NCBI GenBank assembly: GCA_026168455.1
Contig: CM047426.1
Span: 45,092,307-45,156,306, forward strand
DNA: 64,000 bases
Source of the DNA: Theocolax elegans
Taxonomy: Eukaryota; Arthropoda; Insecta; Hymenoptera; Cerocephalidae
Direction of reading: 5' to 3'
Part shown: piece after piece, positions 1-11,799 of the stretch
Position numbering within the stretch: position 1 is the stretch's first letter
Layout of the letters: each line of letters opens with the position of its first letter
The notes under the pieces: model-generated
Seen by the model: the letters and a program-made list of their open reading frames with translations, nothing else
Told to the model about the DNA's origin: nothing
Database searches by the model: none
Position numbers and translations under genes: made by a program

Positions 1-174
1 AACAATAATGAACAAAAAAAACAAGTGAAAGGTAAGAAAGTAGCATACGTTAGAAATAATAATAATGAATACGATGAATCAGAAATAGAAGTAGAAAAAT
101 TAACGCCATGCAGAAAAGAAGTTTATATAAACAAAAAAGTAAGAAATTTGATGACTAAAAAAAAATTAAAATAA
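1..174 (+). other. Asn/Lys-rich open frame entering from window edge
   Basis: Frame 1 is open from the first base for 57 codons and ends in TAA at 172-174. Its product is rich in Asn and Lys, with an acidic stretch DESEIEVEK. I do not recognise a family. AT-rich DNA often gives such frames by chance, so this may be the tail of a degraded element coding region or nothing at all. Confidence 0.15.
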
Positions 175-905
175 AGAACAGAGAACAAAGATTGAACAAA
201 AAAATTAAAATGAATGAAAATGAAATAAAACAAGAAAGAGACAAAAAAGTATTGCGGAAAAGGATAGCTTACATGAAAAACCAAAACAATGAATTGTATG
301 AAAAAGAAGAAAATAAAATAAATAGTGAAGTTTTGACAAAAACACAAGTAAATAATCGATAAATAATCATTTTTAAGCTCAAAATAATAAGATGGAATTT
401 TTTGATTAAATATTTAAATTTTTCATCTAGGGTATTGAAATTTAAACAATAAGGATAATTATTGTAAATACAAAAATGCGTATGATTGCATATTTTAAAT
501 AACTATTTAAAAAAAATAGCATAAGTTCTGAATTCTCAAATTATTGGAGAAGTTCAATAAATATAGCGAGAGTAGCTGACGAGCAGACAACACATATACA
601 TACATCAACAGTGAGTAGACTAACAAGCCAGGGCCAAGTAGGATTTAGCCGAAAATGAAAAGAGCTCTTCCACGATTACCCAATCCAGTAAAATGTCGTT
701 GCTCTCGCACTTTGGTCGCCTTTTCCGGACGACATTGTCAGATTGTCTCCACGTGCGATAATTTGTCACTTTAGTTTATGCTATAGAAAATGTAGCGCGG
801 GAGGCGCTCGATGTTCAAATTTGTAAAATGAATAACAGTAAATATTAAAGTCTATTGTCAAATTAAAATTATTTTCTTATATCCTACCGTAAAACACTTA
901 TTTCG
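175..905. other. No gene seen; AT-rich then mixed-composition spacer
   Basis: Bases 175-560 are A-rich low-complexity DNA. Bases 560-870 have a more balanced composition but no open frame or motif I can assign. This could be old element sequence decayed beyond recognition by eye. Confidence 0.4.
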
Positions 906-1995
906 TTAGGTGGAATTAATCACAATTAGCATGGAGTCATGGCCGGTCGCGAAGGGATCAGTTGACTTGAGAAAATTAAAACTTGGCACAGGCGCACGAA
1001 TCAGGAAGAGATTTAACCAAGTATGGGAGAAACCATTCAATGTCGCCGCGTGATGTGTCGGCTCAGATGGGATAAACGAAAAGCCCAATGCTATCAGGTT
1101 AGCTCTCATCATGGTGGCACTGGCACTATTGGAGCTCATATCGATATTGAAGTCGCCCGTGATTATAACATTGTTGCATTCTGGTAATATATCCGAGAGA
1201 ACCTCGAAAAATTCACTCGGATAGGCAGCCGCGGGTCTGCGATAAACCACCGCTAAAACAAAAAAAAGTCGTTAACGAGCCACCCACTATGCGTAAAATT
1301 AAGAATTCAGGTTTATTTCGAAAAACAGGATCCGAATTTGCAACAATGCTCACTTTGTACACCTCACGTGTATACGCCGCTACCCCACCCCCTCCGCTAC
1401 CCACGCAATCCATTCTGTGCAAAACATACCCAGATAATTTAAAAACTTCGGAGGAAACATGCTCCGTAAGGAAAGTTTCCGTGATCGCAATGACATCTAA
1501 AGATTTCAGGTGAACTAATGCTTCAATGGCTGCGAAGTGAGATTTTATACGATTAATATTTACATGAAAGATGGAGAAACTATTAGATGATTTGATTTTG
1601 TTGGCCCGACCAGTCCTGTCTCATTTAGCATGCATGGAAGAGGAAGAAAGCGGAGGAAGATTTAGAATGTCGGCCTCGGAAGTTACACGCATTAACGGTC
1701 CATCTCTCGTCTCACGAACGTAAACATTTAAATTTAATACAATGGGCCTCGCATAGCCCAGCTCGGTACACTTTCGCACCGCCAGTGACCATAATTTAAA
1801 GATGGTTCTTGGCTACAACGGTCTAAGGAAAACGGCATTATCTCCTCCCTCATTAAAGATTTTACACGCTTTTCGTCCTTTGAAAGGATGTGTCTTTTCT
1901 ACAACCGCATCTCTGGCCGTTGCAGATGATAGTTTAACTACTATCCCTTTAGGTCTAGAAGGGGATAAGTTCCCTCCGGAGACTGACTTTGGCCG
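906..1995 (-). pseudogene. CR1-like LINE fragment D: ORF1 tail plus ORF2 endonuclease
   Basis: Read on the minus strand, 1995-1620 matches the C-terminal part of ORF1 in the LINEs at 7-17 kb (GIVVKLSSATARD, then an arginine-rich stretch). 1620-906 matches the start of ORF2, an apurinic-type endonuclease. It keeps the glutamate motif (ITETFLTEH), VVYRRP, the catalytic TGDFNIDM and the GHD triad near the end. Shifts of frame, for example near 1250, break it, and it stops before any reverse transcriptase. In the full-length copies a glycine-rich stretch is encoded by an uninterrupted run of 11 G. Here that run is interrupted and the frame is continuous. This is a dead, 3'-truncated copy abutting another repeat at about 2000. 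Confidence 0.8.
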
Positions 1996-2582
1996 CGAAA
2001 CTCAGGGACGAATGTCTCTGAATTGTACAAATTTTTTTGCAATGATCATGCTAATAGATTCATCGTTATAAGGCAACAAATATACATTTCTATTAATATT
2101 TCGGGCACTTTTCCCGGATATTTTGACCATAAGTGATCTTAATGATTTAGACCGACTCTGGAAATTTTTAGGCAGTTTCTGACTATAAAAAGACATCTTT
2201 TAGACAGTATTAGGTTACCAGAGTCCGGAGCAGAATTGCTGATTTTCACTATTTAAGGTTGAAATGGCTTACAAGAGTGTGACAGCATACATTTATGTCT
2301 TTAAAAGTATTTTTAATGAAAAGTTCGGAAAATTTTACAAAAAAAGTCATACTTATGTTTTTAGTGAAAAATGCATCCCCTGGGAGCTGACAATTCATGA
2401 AAATGGGCATATAATGCAAAAAAGTGCTAAAATGTCAACTTTGACTCTCTTTAACTTAAAATAATGGCCCAGAAAAAATCTGAAAAAATTCAGGAGAACT
2501 ACTGGATACCTCTAAAACATATTCCCACAGTTATAGCAATATTTATTTTTTTCATCTTCGATGTCACAGAGAACCACTCATA
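1996..2582 (+). repeat. TA-flanked interspersed repeat, partial copy 1
   Basis: This is the same sequence as 25,003-25,556, 61,400-61,968 and, inverted, 60,305-60,880. It carries two short frames conserved between copies. One starts at 2264 (MAYKSVTAYIYVFKS, 66 codons) and the next starts at 2464, overlapping the stop of the first (MAQKKSEK). On the minus strand a 64-74-codon frame (MSFYSQKLPKNF) is also kept. The function is unknown. Conservation may only reflect recent copying. Other copies end in the TA microsatellite directly after CAGAGAACCACYCA; here the same point is followed by further shared repeat DNA. Confidence 0.6.
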
Positions 2583-3862
2583 TATATATATAAATTTTAT
2601 GATAGAAAATGCCTTAAGATCTTTTTTATGTGATTTTCAATTGCAATTTTCAACATGAATCCAACTTTAAAAAATTTCTAATATTTTGATGTATGCAATC
2701 AAATAAAAAATGCATATTAATAAAGTTATATTTATTTATTTAACTAAAAGCTCCAAATTTTGAAAGACAAGATTTTTAAAGATGCTTTAAACTCTTACCT
2801 CAAGGTTTTCCCAAATTCAAGATGGTAGCATACAAGATGGTAATATATATAGGAGAAAATTTTAGATATTTCGATATTATTCCATAAACAATGTTTTATG
2901 ATGAATGTTTATCAACTTTGGACATACGGCCTAGTTTTTACCATTTCAAGATGGCGGACCAATATAGCGGCAAGAAATTTGGCAAATTCTTCGATTTTTA
3001 TGAAATTTGATTTACAGGTATTTCTTGGATCGCTGATAAGAATTCGTTAGTTATAATTATTCGTTCATAGACTTCATTGTAGATGTTAATGATAAAGAAA
3101 TAATTAATTGTCAGGTTATAAAGCACTTTGGATCATCACTTAAGTATAATTCGAGACGTTGCAGCAGCAACGAAATTTGTATTAAAACAGAACAGATTTG
3201 GAGAATATGCGTATTAATTGACATCGATGAACAATAATTCATTATATCAGTACCTAATAAATTGCACTATTAAATTATCTACATTGAATTTACTATTTAT
3301 TAAAATTGTATACTGATTATTTTTAATTAAGATCTATGATTATAATTTAGTGGCTGTTTTCCATCGAAGACATTTGTATTTAATTATAATATTTTATATA
3401 CGGCCTGAATAAAACGTATTTATATAAAAATATGCCTATTTCCTTAAATATCATCGTAATATTTTATTTAAATAAAAAAGTAATAATATATATTCTTTTT
3501 TCTTACTTTACATTATTTGCTTCTGAACAAAAGAAAACAAAAATTTTAAAAGTATATAACATAATCCAGTTGTGTAATTGTCTTATAGTTTCTCTAAATT
3601 AAGTTTATAGGTCGCTGATTTTACGTCGTTTAGCCAAGGAGTCACGTTTTCGCAGCTCACATCGCATGAAAAGACACGTGATACAGTAAGTTCTTTTTGT
3701 AATTTCTTTGTTTTGTTTACTTTTAATATTTTCGTTGAGGAATATTTACGACTATTTATTTCATGAGGAAAAGCATGCTGCACATTAGTCATCATTACGG
3801 ATCCGTAATCCGTGGCCCAAAAAACCTTTTAAACTAAATTTAACATAAATAGAACTTGTGGT
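2106..3862. repeat. Tandem duplication unit 1 (1757 bp)
   Basis: The stretch from CACTTTTCCCGG at 2106 to TTGTGGT at 3862 is repeated immediately from 3863 in the same orientation. The copies align base for base apart from about eight single- or two-base length changes in homopolymers and TA runs, plus one clear substitution near 2262/4019. The unit contains the small frames at 2264 and 2464 and about 1.2 kb of AT-rich DNA with no recognisable gene. Confidence 0.9.
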
Positions 3863-5627
3863 CACTTTTCCCGGATATTTTGACCATAAGTGATCTTAAT
3901 GATTTAGACCGACTCTGGAAATTTTTAGGCAGTTTCTGACTATAAAAAGACATCTTTTAGACAGTATTAGGTTACCAGAGTCCGGAGCAGAATTGCTGAT
4001 TTTCACTATTTAAGGTTTAAATGGCTTACAAGAGTGTGACAGCATACATTTATGTCTTTAAAAGTATTTTTAATGAAAAGTTCGGAAAATTTTACAAAAA
4101 AAGTCATACTTATGTTTTTAGTGAAAAATGCATCCCCTGGGAGCTGACAATTCATGAAAATGGGCATATAATGCAAAAAAGTGCTAAAATGTCAACTTTG
4201 ACTCTCTTTAACTTAAAATAATGGCCCAGAAAAAATCTGAAAAAATTCAGGAGAACTACTGGATACCTCTAAAACATATTCCCACAGTTATAGCAATATT
4301 TATTTTTTTCATCTTCGATGTCACAGAGAACCACTCATATATATATATAAATTTTATGATAGAAAATGCCTTAAGATCTTTTTTATGTGATTTTCAATTG
4401 CAATTTTCAACATGAATCCAACTTTAAAAAATTTCTAATATTTTGATGTATGCAATCAAATAAAAAATGCATATTAATAAAGTTATATTTATTTATTTAA
4501 CTAAAAGCTCCAAATTTTGAAAGACAAGATTTTTAAAGATGCTTTAAACTCTTACCTCAAGGTTTTCCCAAATTCAAGATGGTAGCATACAAGATGGTAA
4601 TATATATAGGAGAAAATTTTAGATATTTCGATATTATTCCATAAACAATGTTTTATGATGAATGTTTATCAACTTTGGACATACGGCCTAGTTTTTACCA
4701 TTTCAAGATGGCGGACCAATATAGCGGCAAGAAATTTGGCAAATTCTTCGATTTTTATGAAATTTGATTTACAGGTATTTCTTGGATCGCTGATAAGAAT
4801 TCGTTAGTTATAATTATTCGTTCATAGACTTCATTGTAGATGTTAATGATAAAGAAATAATTAATTGTCAGGTTATAAAGCAACTTTGGATCATCACTTA
4901 AGTATAATTCGAGACGTTGCAGCAGCAACGAAATTTGTATTAAAACAGAACAGATTTGGAGAATATGCGTATTAATTGACATCGATGAACAATAATTCAT
5001 TATATCAGTACCTAATAAATTGCACTATTAAATTATCTACATTGAATTTACTATTTATTAAAATTGTATACTGATTTATTTTTAATTAAGATCTATGATT
5101 ATAATTTAGTGGCTGTTTTCCATCGAAGACATTTGTATTTAATTATAATATTTTATATACGGCCTGAATAAAACGTATTTTATATAAAAATATGCCTATT
5201 TCCTTAAATATCATCGTAATATTTTATTTAAATAAAAAAGTAATAATATATATATTCTTTTTTCTTACTTTACATTATTTGCTTCTGAACAAAAGAAAAC
5301 AAAAATTTTAAAAGTATATAACATAATCCAGTTGTGTAATTGTCTTATAGTTTTCTCTAAATTAAGTTTATAGGTCGCTGATTTTACGTCGTTTAGCCAA
5401 GGAGTCACGTTTCGCAGCTCACATCGCATGAAAAGACACGTGATACAGTAAGTTCTTTTTGTAATTTCTTTGTTTTGTTTACTTTTAATATTTTCGTTGA
5501 GGAATATTTACGACTATTTATTTCATGAGGAAAAGCATGCTGCACATTAGTCATCATTACGGATCCGTAATCCGTGGCCCAAAAAACCTTTTAAACTAAA
5601 TTTAACATAAATAGAACTTGTGGTCAC
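3863..5627. repeat. Tandem duplication unit 2 (about 1765 bp)
   Basis: Second copy of the unit at 2106-3862, carrying the same small frames at 4021 and 4221. The bases CAC occur at the start of the unit, at the junction and at the far end (5625-5627). The duplication therefore has 3-bp microhomology at its breakpoints. The near identity points to a recent event or to an assembly duplication. Confidence 0.9.
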
Positions 5628-5639
5628 CATATTGGTTTC

Positions 5640-6060
5640 TATGCTATCTTGAATATGTAAATAAAAACTAACAACGAATTTGTAACCAGCGACACAGAAA
5701 ACCCCTGTAAATCAAATTTCATAGAAATCCAACAATTTGCAAAATTTCTTGCCGCTATATTGGGCCCGTCATCTTGAATTTGTTGAAAGTGATAACGTAT
5801 TTGTAATCAGCGTCCCAAGAAACCCCTGTAAATCAAATTTTATAGAAATTCAACAATTTGCAAAATTTTTTGCGGCTATATTGGGTCAGCCATCATGAAT
5901 TTGTAAAAACTGATAACGATTTCGTAATGAGCGATCTAAGAAACCCTGTAAATCGAATTTCATAAAAATTGAAGAATTTGCCAAATTTCTTGCGGCTATA
6001 TTGGGTCCGCCATCTTGAAATGTTAAAAACTACGCCGTATGTCCAATGTTGATCCAATGT
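5640..6060. repeat. About 120-bp tandem repeat, three to four units
   Basis: The phrase CCCTGTAAATCAAATTT recurs at about 5702, 5823 and 5941, with periods of 121 and 118 bp. Each unit continues with a CAATTTGCAAAATTT segment, a GCTATATTGGG segment and an ATCTTGAATTTG segment. A single inverted version of this unit lies in the duplicated block (about 2940-3050 and 4690-4810). The array is therefore related to that repeat family, in opposite orientation. Confidence 0.75.
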
Positions 6061-6337
6061 TGAAATATCAAAAAATTTTATCCTATATATGTTACCATCT
6101 TAGATGCTGCCATCTTGAATTTGGAAAAACCTCGAGGTAAGAGTTTAAAACAAACAATCTTGTCTTTCAAAATTTGGAGCTTTTAGTTAAATATATAAAT
6201 ATAACTTTATTCATATGCATGTTTTTTATTTGATTGCATTCATCAAAATATTGAAAATTTTTTAAAGTTTGATTCATATTGAAAATTGCAATTGAAAATC
6301 ACATAAAAAAGATCTTAAGGCAATTTCTATTTAAAAT

Positions 6338-6345
<8 letters not shown>
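6061..6345 (-). repeat. Inverted copy of the 2580-2850 repeat segment
   Basis: This segment reads as the reverse complement of 2580-2880 and 4340-4630. It includes the CTTGTCTTTCAAAATTTGGAG stretch (compare 2755-2775) and the AAGATCTTAAGGCA stretch (compare 2605-2625). Together with the array before it, it makes an inverted arm facing the tandem duplication. Confidence 0.7.

Positions 6346-6410
<65 letters not shown>
6340..6410. repeat. (TA)n microsatellite
   Basis: About 70 bp of almost pure TA, marking the end of the inverted repeat arm. Copies of this family elsewhere also end in TA runs. Confidence 0.9.
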
Positions 6411-6411
<1 letters not shown>

Positions 6412-6472
6412 CAAATTTTCAATATAGTAGCGCAATTTATGGCGCAACTTTAGGATCGATAAAGACACGTAA

Positions 6473-6541
6473 AAAGTAGCGCAAAAAGTAGCGCAAAAAG
6501 TGGCGCAAAAAGTTGCGTCAAAAGTTGCGACAAAAGTTGGG
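6473..6541. repeat. 12-bp minisatellite (AAAAAGTAGCGC type)
   Basis: Five to six units of AAAAAGTAGCGC and variants (GTGGCGC, GTTGCGTC, GTTGCGAC). Read on the minus strand it would encode a repeated Cys-Ala-Thr-Phe peptide, but there is no sign that it is translated. It lies between the TA run and the truncated end of LINE C. Confidence 0.8.
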
Positions 6542-6562
6542 CTATTAAGTGCGCAAACATTT

Positions 6563-6985
6563 TCAGTAGGGTTTATCAAACGCACCACAGTCCGTGAGGT
6601 TTGAGATTATAGGAAGGCCCAGTGCAAGCATTTCACATGTGTATTTTAAGGAGTCGACAGAGATGGCAGTGTGAGAAGTGCTTGCAGAGCACTTAGTCAC
6701 GTCCGACTCCAATGTCTGTAATCGCGATTTAAGACTGTGTATCTGTGAGTTTACTTCGTCGAATCTCTTCTCCTCTAACGTGTCAACGCGTGTGTGAAGT
6801 GCCCGGAGCTCAGCCCTAACCTCGTCCACCTTCTCTTCAACCCGACCAACCAGATCCGTAATTAAATTTAGGTCCTTTCTTAAGTCGTTCTTTAAATAGT
6901 CTCGCAGACCGCGAGCGAACGCTTCCATCCACGTTGGCGGAGCGACAGCTATTTTAACGGAGTCGGTGGACGACTCGCGCGACAA
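6563..6985 (-). pseudogene. LINE C ORF1 fragment, coiled-coil nucleic-acid-binding protein
   Basis: A 140-codon frame. The middle is a heptad-rich coiled coil (about residues 30-95, for example VGRVEEKVDEVRAEL). It is followed by CEMLALGLPIISNLT, which parallels CEILLLGIPADLALS in the ORF1 of LINE B. ORF1 proteins of CR1-type elements bind element RNA and multimerise through such coils. The full-length relatives carry an N-terminal PHD-type zinc finger, and remnants of its coding region lie upstream at 7000-7060. The frame is lost downstream, so this is a fragment. Confidence 0.6.
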
Positions 6986-7296
6986 GTGATTTTAGTTCTC
7001 GCGATTACGCAGCAGCGTCGCTCCGAATAGCCCGGAGAGATCTCGAAACAGTGATTATGTACCAAACTATTACATGTTTACTACACATATTAACATATAA
7101 TTATGTTAACATATGTATATTAACATATAACTATTAACTATTACTGACCACAGTTTTGAGCAACTATTATTTAAATAGAAACTATAGACAGTTTCCGGTT
7201 CAAAGAGTTACTGCAAAAAAACTCCAAGAAACGGTATGAATATACAGCAACAGTATAAAATCGGAGCTCGAAGACTAGGAAGCGTGTACTCACCGA
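6563..7296 (-). mobile_element. CR1-like LINE C, 5' portion only
   Basis: This minus-strand fragment holds a 5' region next to a GA tract and the start of ORF1, then is cut off at about 6540. Its left boundary meets unrelated repeats. The 5' end reads CTCTCGGTGAGTACA after a (TC)n run on the minus strand, like LINE A. About 220 bp (7070-7290) is untranslated and AT-rich. LINE B begins directly beyond the GA tract, so C is the most downstream member of a three-element head-to-tail array. Confidence 0.7.
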
Positions 7297-7324
7297 GAGA
7301 TAGAGAGAGAGAGAGAGAGAGAGA
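7294..7324. repeat. (GA)n tract between LINE C and LINE B
   Basis: About 30 bp of GA repeat, read as TC on the element strand. It joins the 3' tail of LINE B to the 5' end of LINE C. The same arrangement recurs at 12,146 and 17,274. Confidence 0.9.
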
Positions 7325-7714
7325 TGTGATTTGATTTGATTTGTTTATTGGGTACAATGGGGTAAAACCCCGTATACACAAAGCGAAGAAATCTCTGAGA
7401 GAAATCTCAAAGCACACAATTCCTGAGTTTATAAAATAATACCACAACAAAAGTTATTGACAAAATAATAATAAAATAAATAACTAAATACAACAAATAA
7501 CAAATAATAAAATTAATAAATAATAAGATTTAACAAAATAAAGTAAAGTAACAATATAAAGCGTCGTACAGCGCCAAGATAAAAGAATATAAAATATAAA
7601 ATAAATACTAGATAACCATTTACACACAAAAAAATTGAATACAATAGGAAGATATTGGCGGAATACAAAAGGTTATCCATTAATTAATACATAATAATTA
7701 AATTAAATAAACGC

Positions 7715-8837
7715 TCAGAAGTCCGGCAAGGAAGGGCAGATGATTCCCTCATTTCGTATTCTCACTTCCCAAGCCTGTCGATCGACCTCAGAGAGATACG
7801 ATGAAAGGGATGATTTGAAGGAACTAAAGAGGAGAGGGTCAAAATTGGTGAAAGGGAGGTGATTGATGAGTTGAGAGGCAGTGTTAATGAAGAAATTATT
7901 GAGGGCTTCAGTTCTAGGAGGAAGATAAAAAAGGGACAAGGGTGGGTGGCGCGAGGAAGAACGGGAAGGAAATGAAGCGTCGCGAATAATGAAGTGACGA
8001 GCAATGTAGGAAGGGGATTTATGCGAAATGATGTTATAAGCACTAGTAGCAATGAAAAGGGATCTCCTAAGCTCGATCGATAACCAACCCAGCTTAAGAC
8101 GGTATGGTGTCACATGTTCGCGCCACGGAATATTACCCCACACAAAACGAACGCAAGCATTCAATAATCGCTGTAGCTTTAAATTTCTGGTAGCATCCAG
8201 GTCGTGAAAAACTGCGCAAACGTAATCGAAGTGCGGGCAAATCAGAGCCTCGACAAGGCTCTTTCTGTTCTGACGCGAAAGCGCATCTTTTAAAAAATCT
8301 TAAGGAGTGAAGAACTCCATGAACTCGCTGTGACACAGACGCGACCTGACGTGACCAGTCCAGGGTAGGTGTAATCCAAAGGCCCAGTGATTTGACTTCA
8401 GACTCATAGTCAAGGAAATTATTCCCTATTGCATCCTTCCTGCCCAAGATCATTAACTTCGTATTTTTCACATTCAAATTCAGTCCATTCAACCTCGCCC
8501 AGTTATCTACCGCATTTGCGTCTTTTGAAATTTTCTGTACATCCTGAGTAAGATCGGTTCGATGAAACGAGTGATATATCTGGGTGTCATCCGCGAAAAT
8601 CATGTGGTCAGAATGTCTTAAAACACGCGAGATGTCATTAATAAAAATAGAAAATAACAGTGGGCCCAGTACACTGCCCTGTAGAACCCCCCTAGACGTG
8701 TCGAACCAGGCCGAGCCCGTCCCCAGTTCATCCACCAGTGTTTGAGTGCGGCCAACCAGGTAATGGTAGAACCAGGTGATAACCCTATCAAAACAACCTA
8801 AAGAGCGTAATTTACGAAGTATTAAGTCATGTGGCAC
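7715..8837 (-). pseudogene. LINE B ORF2, reverse transcriptase and C-terminal part
   Basis: 8837-8133 encodes reverse transcriptase motifs LGCFDRVITWFYHYLVGRT, RGVLQGSVLGPLLFSIF (normally GVPQGS) and the catalytic FADDTQIYH box. A frameshift near 8290-8150 then moves the C-terminal part into another frame (8164-7715). That part has the conserved LNACVRFVWGNI and YRLKLGWLS segments seen in LINE A. The activity would be target-primed reverse transcription in the nucleus. The upstream fingers subdomain (8840-9130) is present but out of frame, so this copy cannot make an intact ORF2 protein. Confidence 0.85.
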
Positions 8838-9138
8838 CGAATCGAACCCTTTTGAAAAATCAAAAAAAAAGAAGCCTGCTTGTCTCTCAATAATTAAATT
8901 ATTACTATTAAGATACTCTGTGAGTTGTTTATGAACTAGTTTTTTTTAAATTTTGGAGACTTCACAGAGCTTTGCTATGGGCCTAGTGTCAGACGGCGAG
9001 ATCACTCTGTTCGACTTAGCCAAAGGAAAAAGGAGAGACCTTGTCTAAGGCTTTGGAAAAACACCCGTTGAGAGAGATAAGTTTAACAATTCAGCAAGAT
9101 GGGGTGCTATTTGAGCAGCCAACAGTTTCAACATTGGA

Positions 9139-10616
9139 CTAGAAATTCCAGCATAGCCAGTAGCCTTGGAGGTGGCCGTTATGCGAGGTGATAGGGACAA
9201 AGTGAAAGGAAGTTAATGGATAAGATGAGGGTAAAATGTCTGTTGATGAAATGAGAGACTGAAGTTGGGTAAATGTGAAAGGACAGGGTGAATATGAAAT
9301 AGAAGCATAGTGGGTGTTGAGCTGATCAGGTGAAAAAATATTGAGAGGTGATTGAGATGTTTTAGACGCGAGACCCATGTTCCTGAGCTCTTTCCACAAA
9401 CTAGACGAATTAGAGGCCGATTTGATTCTGTTATTATAGTATAAAAATTTATTAGAGTCTATGCCATTTCTAACAAGATTACGTAGATCTTTGTACTTCT
9501 GATAGTCCGAGCTCAGGCCAGTGGCCAAGTATCTTTTATACGCCATGTTACCAGCTTTAATACTTTGTTTAATGTGAGGTGTAATCCACGATTTGTTGAT
9601 ATTTTTGATGGTGATGAGTTTAGCGGGAGCGAGTGAGTCAAAAGTATGTAGGCTAGCTGAAACAAGGTTTGAAAGTAAAATGTTGATGGCAGTGGGGGAT
9701 GAAGAACAAGGCATCAGCATACGTTGTGAAGAGGAAGGTGAACGGCCAGACGACGTGATTGAAGGGTGAGAAATTGATGGCGAAGACGACACAGCGGTAG
9801 TGTATGAGTGAGCTGAAAGATGATTAAAAGTATTGGAAAAAAGAGCACCTGCCTCCGGCGGATCAATTATAGCAAGGTTCCGCGACCAAATCTTCTTTAC
9901 AGCCGGCAATGGTTTAATAATATCAAAAGCAAGTACAATATAGTCGTGTCCAGCTGCAAAGGGAACTAATGACTTAAAATAAGTATAGACTGGCGGAGGA
10001 TTACGTGTTATAAATAAATCAACACAGGTATGAGATGAATGGGTGGTTGAATGCGTATGATGTGTAGGGTCAGATTTGATAAGAAAAAGGTTTAATAAAT
10101 CTAAATATGAATCCAACATGGCGGACGCCCCATCTTTATTGCACATATTAATATTAAAATCGCCGGTGATGACTACCTGGTCACATGTATGTAAATAATT
10201 ATTCAACGTATCAAAAAATTGTGATGGGTAAGCCGCTGTAGGCCTCCTGTAGACAACACTAAATAGCAGAGTACTGGTTTTATTACCAACTTGAAAAATT
10301 AAAAATTCCGGGGTGTTGGAAAAGACAGGGTCGGAGTGAGCCACTAGCCTAACATCAAGATTATTCCTGAAATAGGCGGCTACACCCCCCCCCCCTCCTT
10401 ACCCACCCGGTCCAATCTGTGTAAGATGTAGACAGGAAGGCCCAGCATGTTGGAGGAGTCATGATCTGTGAGAAAAGTTTCTGAGAAAGCAATGATATCG
10501 TGATTCATTGGAAGGAGTAGTGATTCAATAGATGAAAAGTGTGTTTGTAGGCGGATAATATTTACATGAAAAATGGAGAATGAAGTGTTAGTAGGTGATG
10601 ACGGCTGGCCAGACAA
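9139..10616 (-). pseudogene. LINE B ORF2, endonuclease and linker part
   Basis: The ORF2 start at 10,616 (MSGQPSSPTNTSFSIFHVN) encodes the first endonuclease motifs (AFSETFLTDH). This frame ends at a run of 11 C on the plus strand (10,385-10,395). The remaining endonuclease continues in the next frame from 10,344 with VVITGDFNINM and AGHDYIVLAF, the catalytic Asp and His-Asp residues, then a Ser-rich linker. ORF1 ends 3 bp upstream. The same G-run break occurs in LINE A, so it is either an inherited lesion or a slippery site. Confidence 0.85.
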
Positions 10617-10619
10617 CCT

Positions 10620-11793
10620 TCATTGAGAAGGAGACGAATTAAGGTTTGAAAAATTAATTAAGTCAAATTCAGAGTGAATCGGAAAAAGCTGCCCTCCCTT
10701 CGTTTTCCGTATAAACATCGTGTAATTTTTATTAAAAGGCCTAGCGAAACCCAAGTCTACGGAACGACGCAGCGCTTTACTTAACAGGACGTGTAACTCC
10801 GTGGGCCAGAGCGCACGTAAAAAGATCGACGAGCCTCCACCCGCACTAAAGAGGGAATCCGCTGATAAACCCTTGAGAAGGCGAGCCTTCTCTAGAACAA
10901 GATCCCTAGTTGATGGGGAGGAAACCGGGAAAACAATTCCCTTATTGATGTTATCACTATCATTATTATTATTAAGATTAAAATTAGTACCGCTAGCAGT
11001 CGAAGTCGAATTCGCCGGTCCAGACATGTGGGAGATTGATGGCTGATAATACCTTTTCGACGGCCTCCTCTTCCGATAAGGCTAGATCTGCAGGGATGCC
11101 CAACAATAATATTTCGCAGGTATCCGAAGAGGCTGCCATCGTCAACACTGCCGATGATGACCGGCTGTTATGTGCGTCACCAATCATGCTACTGATTTCT
11201 TCGTTCGCTGCCTCCAGCGCTCCTAGGCGGTCAGAAACGCTGGAAATTCTTTCATCCGTCGCCGCTTCAATTTGTAGAACCCGGGGGTTCAGATCCCGGA
11301 TCTCGCTGGCCAGCGCCTGCACCGATGTTTGGATACGCGAGACCGTGCGCTCGGAATTGGCCTCTAACCGGCTCGCGAATTCGGAAAAGAGAGCGGCCAT
11401 GTCAACAGTACCAGACTGTTGCGCGGGTAGGCCGGAGCAGCTCTCAGTTGGCGCGGCGCCGCGTGGTTGCTTAGCAACCTGCGCATATGGCGACAAAGCG
11501 GGCGTGGCGACGCGCTTGGCCGTCCCAGTGGTGAGGGTCGTAGTATATTGTTTGACGCTCAACGCGAGCTCACCATCCGATAGTGCCGTCCCGGGAAGTG
11601 CTGCCCCCTCACGCGGCACGGGCAAGGCAGAGTTCTTCGCGAGTCGGCAACAGCGCAGTTCATTGGAGTCAGGCAATATCGCGAAGCAGTTAGCATGTAT
11701 GTAGCTACCGCATCTAGAGCATACCTCTGCATGGTCCTTCTTCACAATTCTACGGCTACAAACAAAGCAAGTGGTGCGCGTAGCCAGCAGCAT
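10620..11793 (-). pseudogene. LINE B ORF1, PHD-finger and coiled-coil protein
   Basis: The ORF starts at 11,793 with a Cys/His finger in the first 50 residues (CFVCSRRIVKK, CSRCGSYIHANCF, RCCRL). That is a PHD-type pattern known from CR1-group ORF1 proteins. A proline/alanine-rich stretch and a coiled coil (about residues 130-205) follow, then CEILLLGIPADLALS. Near 11,030 the frame shifts, and the C-terminal domain (SPSTRDLVLEKARLL, FIRKTKGGQLFPI) continues in the next frame to 10,620. The protein would package element RNA. The single shift makes this copy a pseudogene unless frameshifting is used. Confidence 0.8.
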
Positions 11794-11799
11794 TTGTCC

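Noticed and set aside
11036..11704. A 222-codon plus-strand frame opposite LINE B ORF1
   Set aside because: It is the antisense shadow of the ORF1 coding strand, which has the PHD finger and coiled coil.
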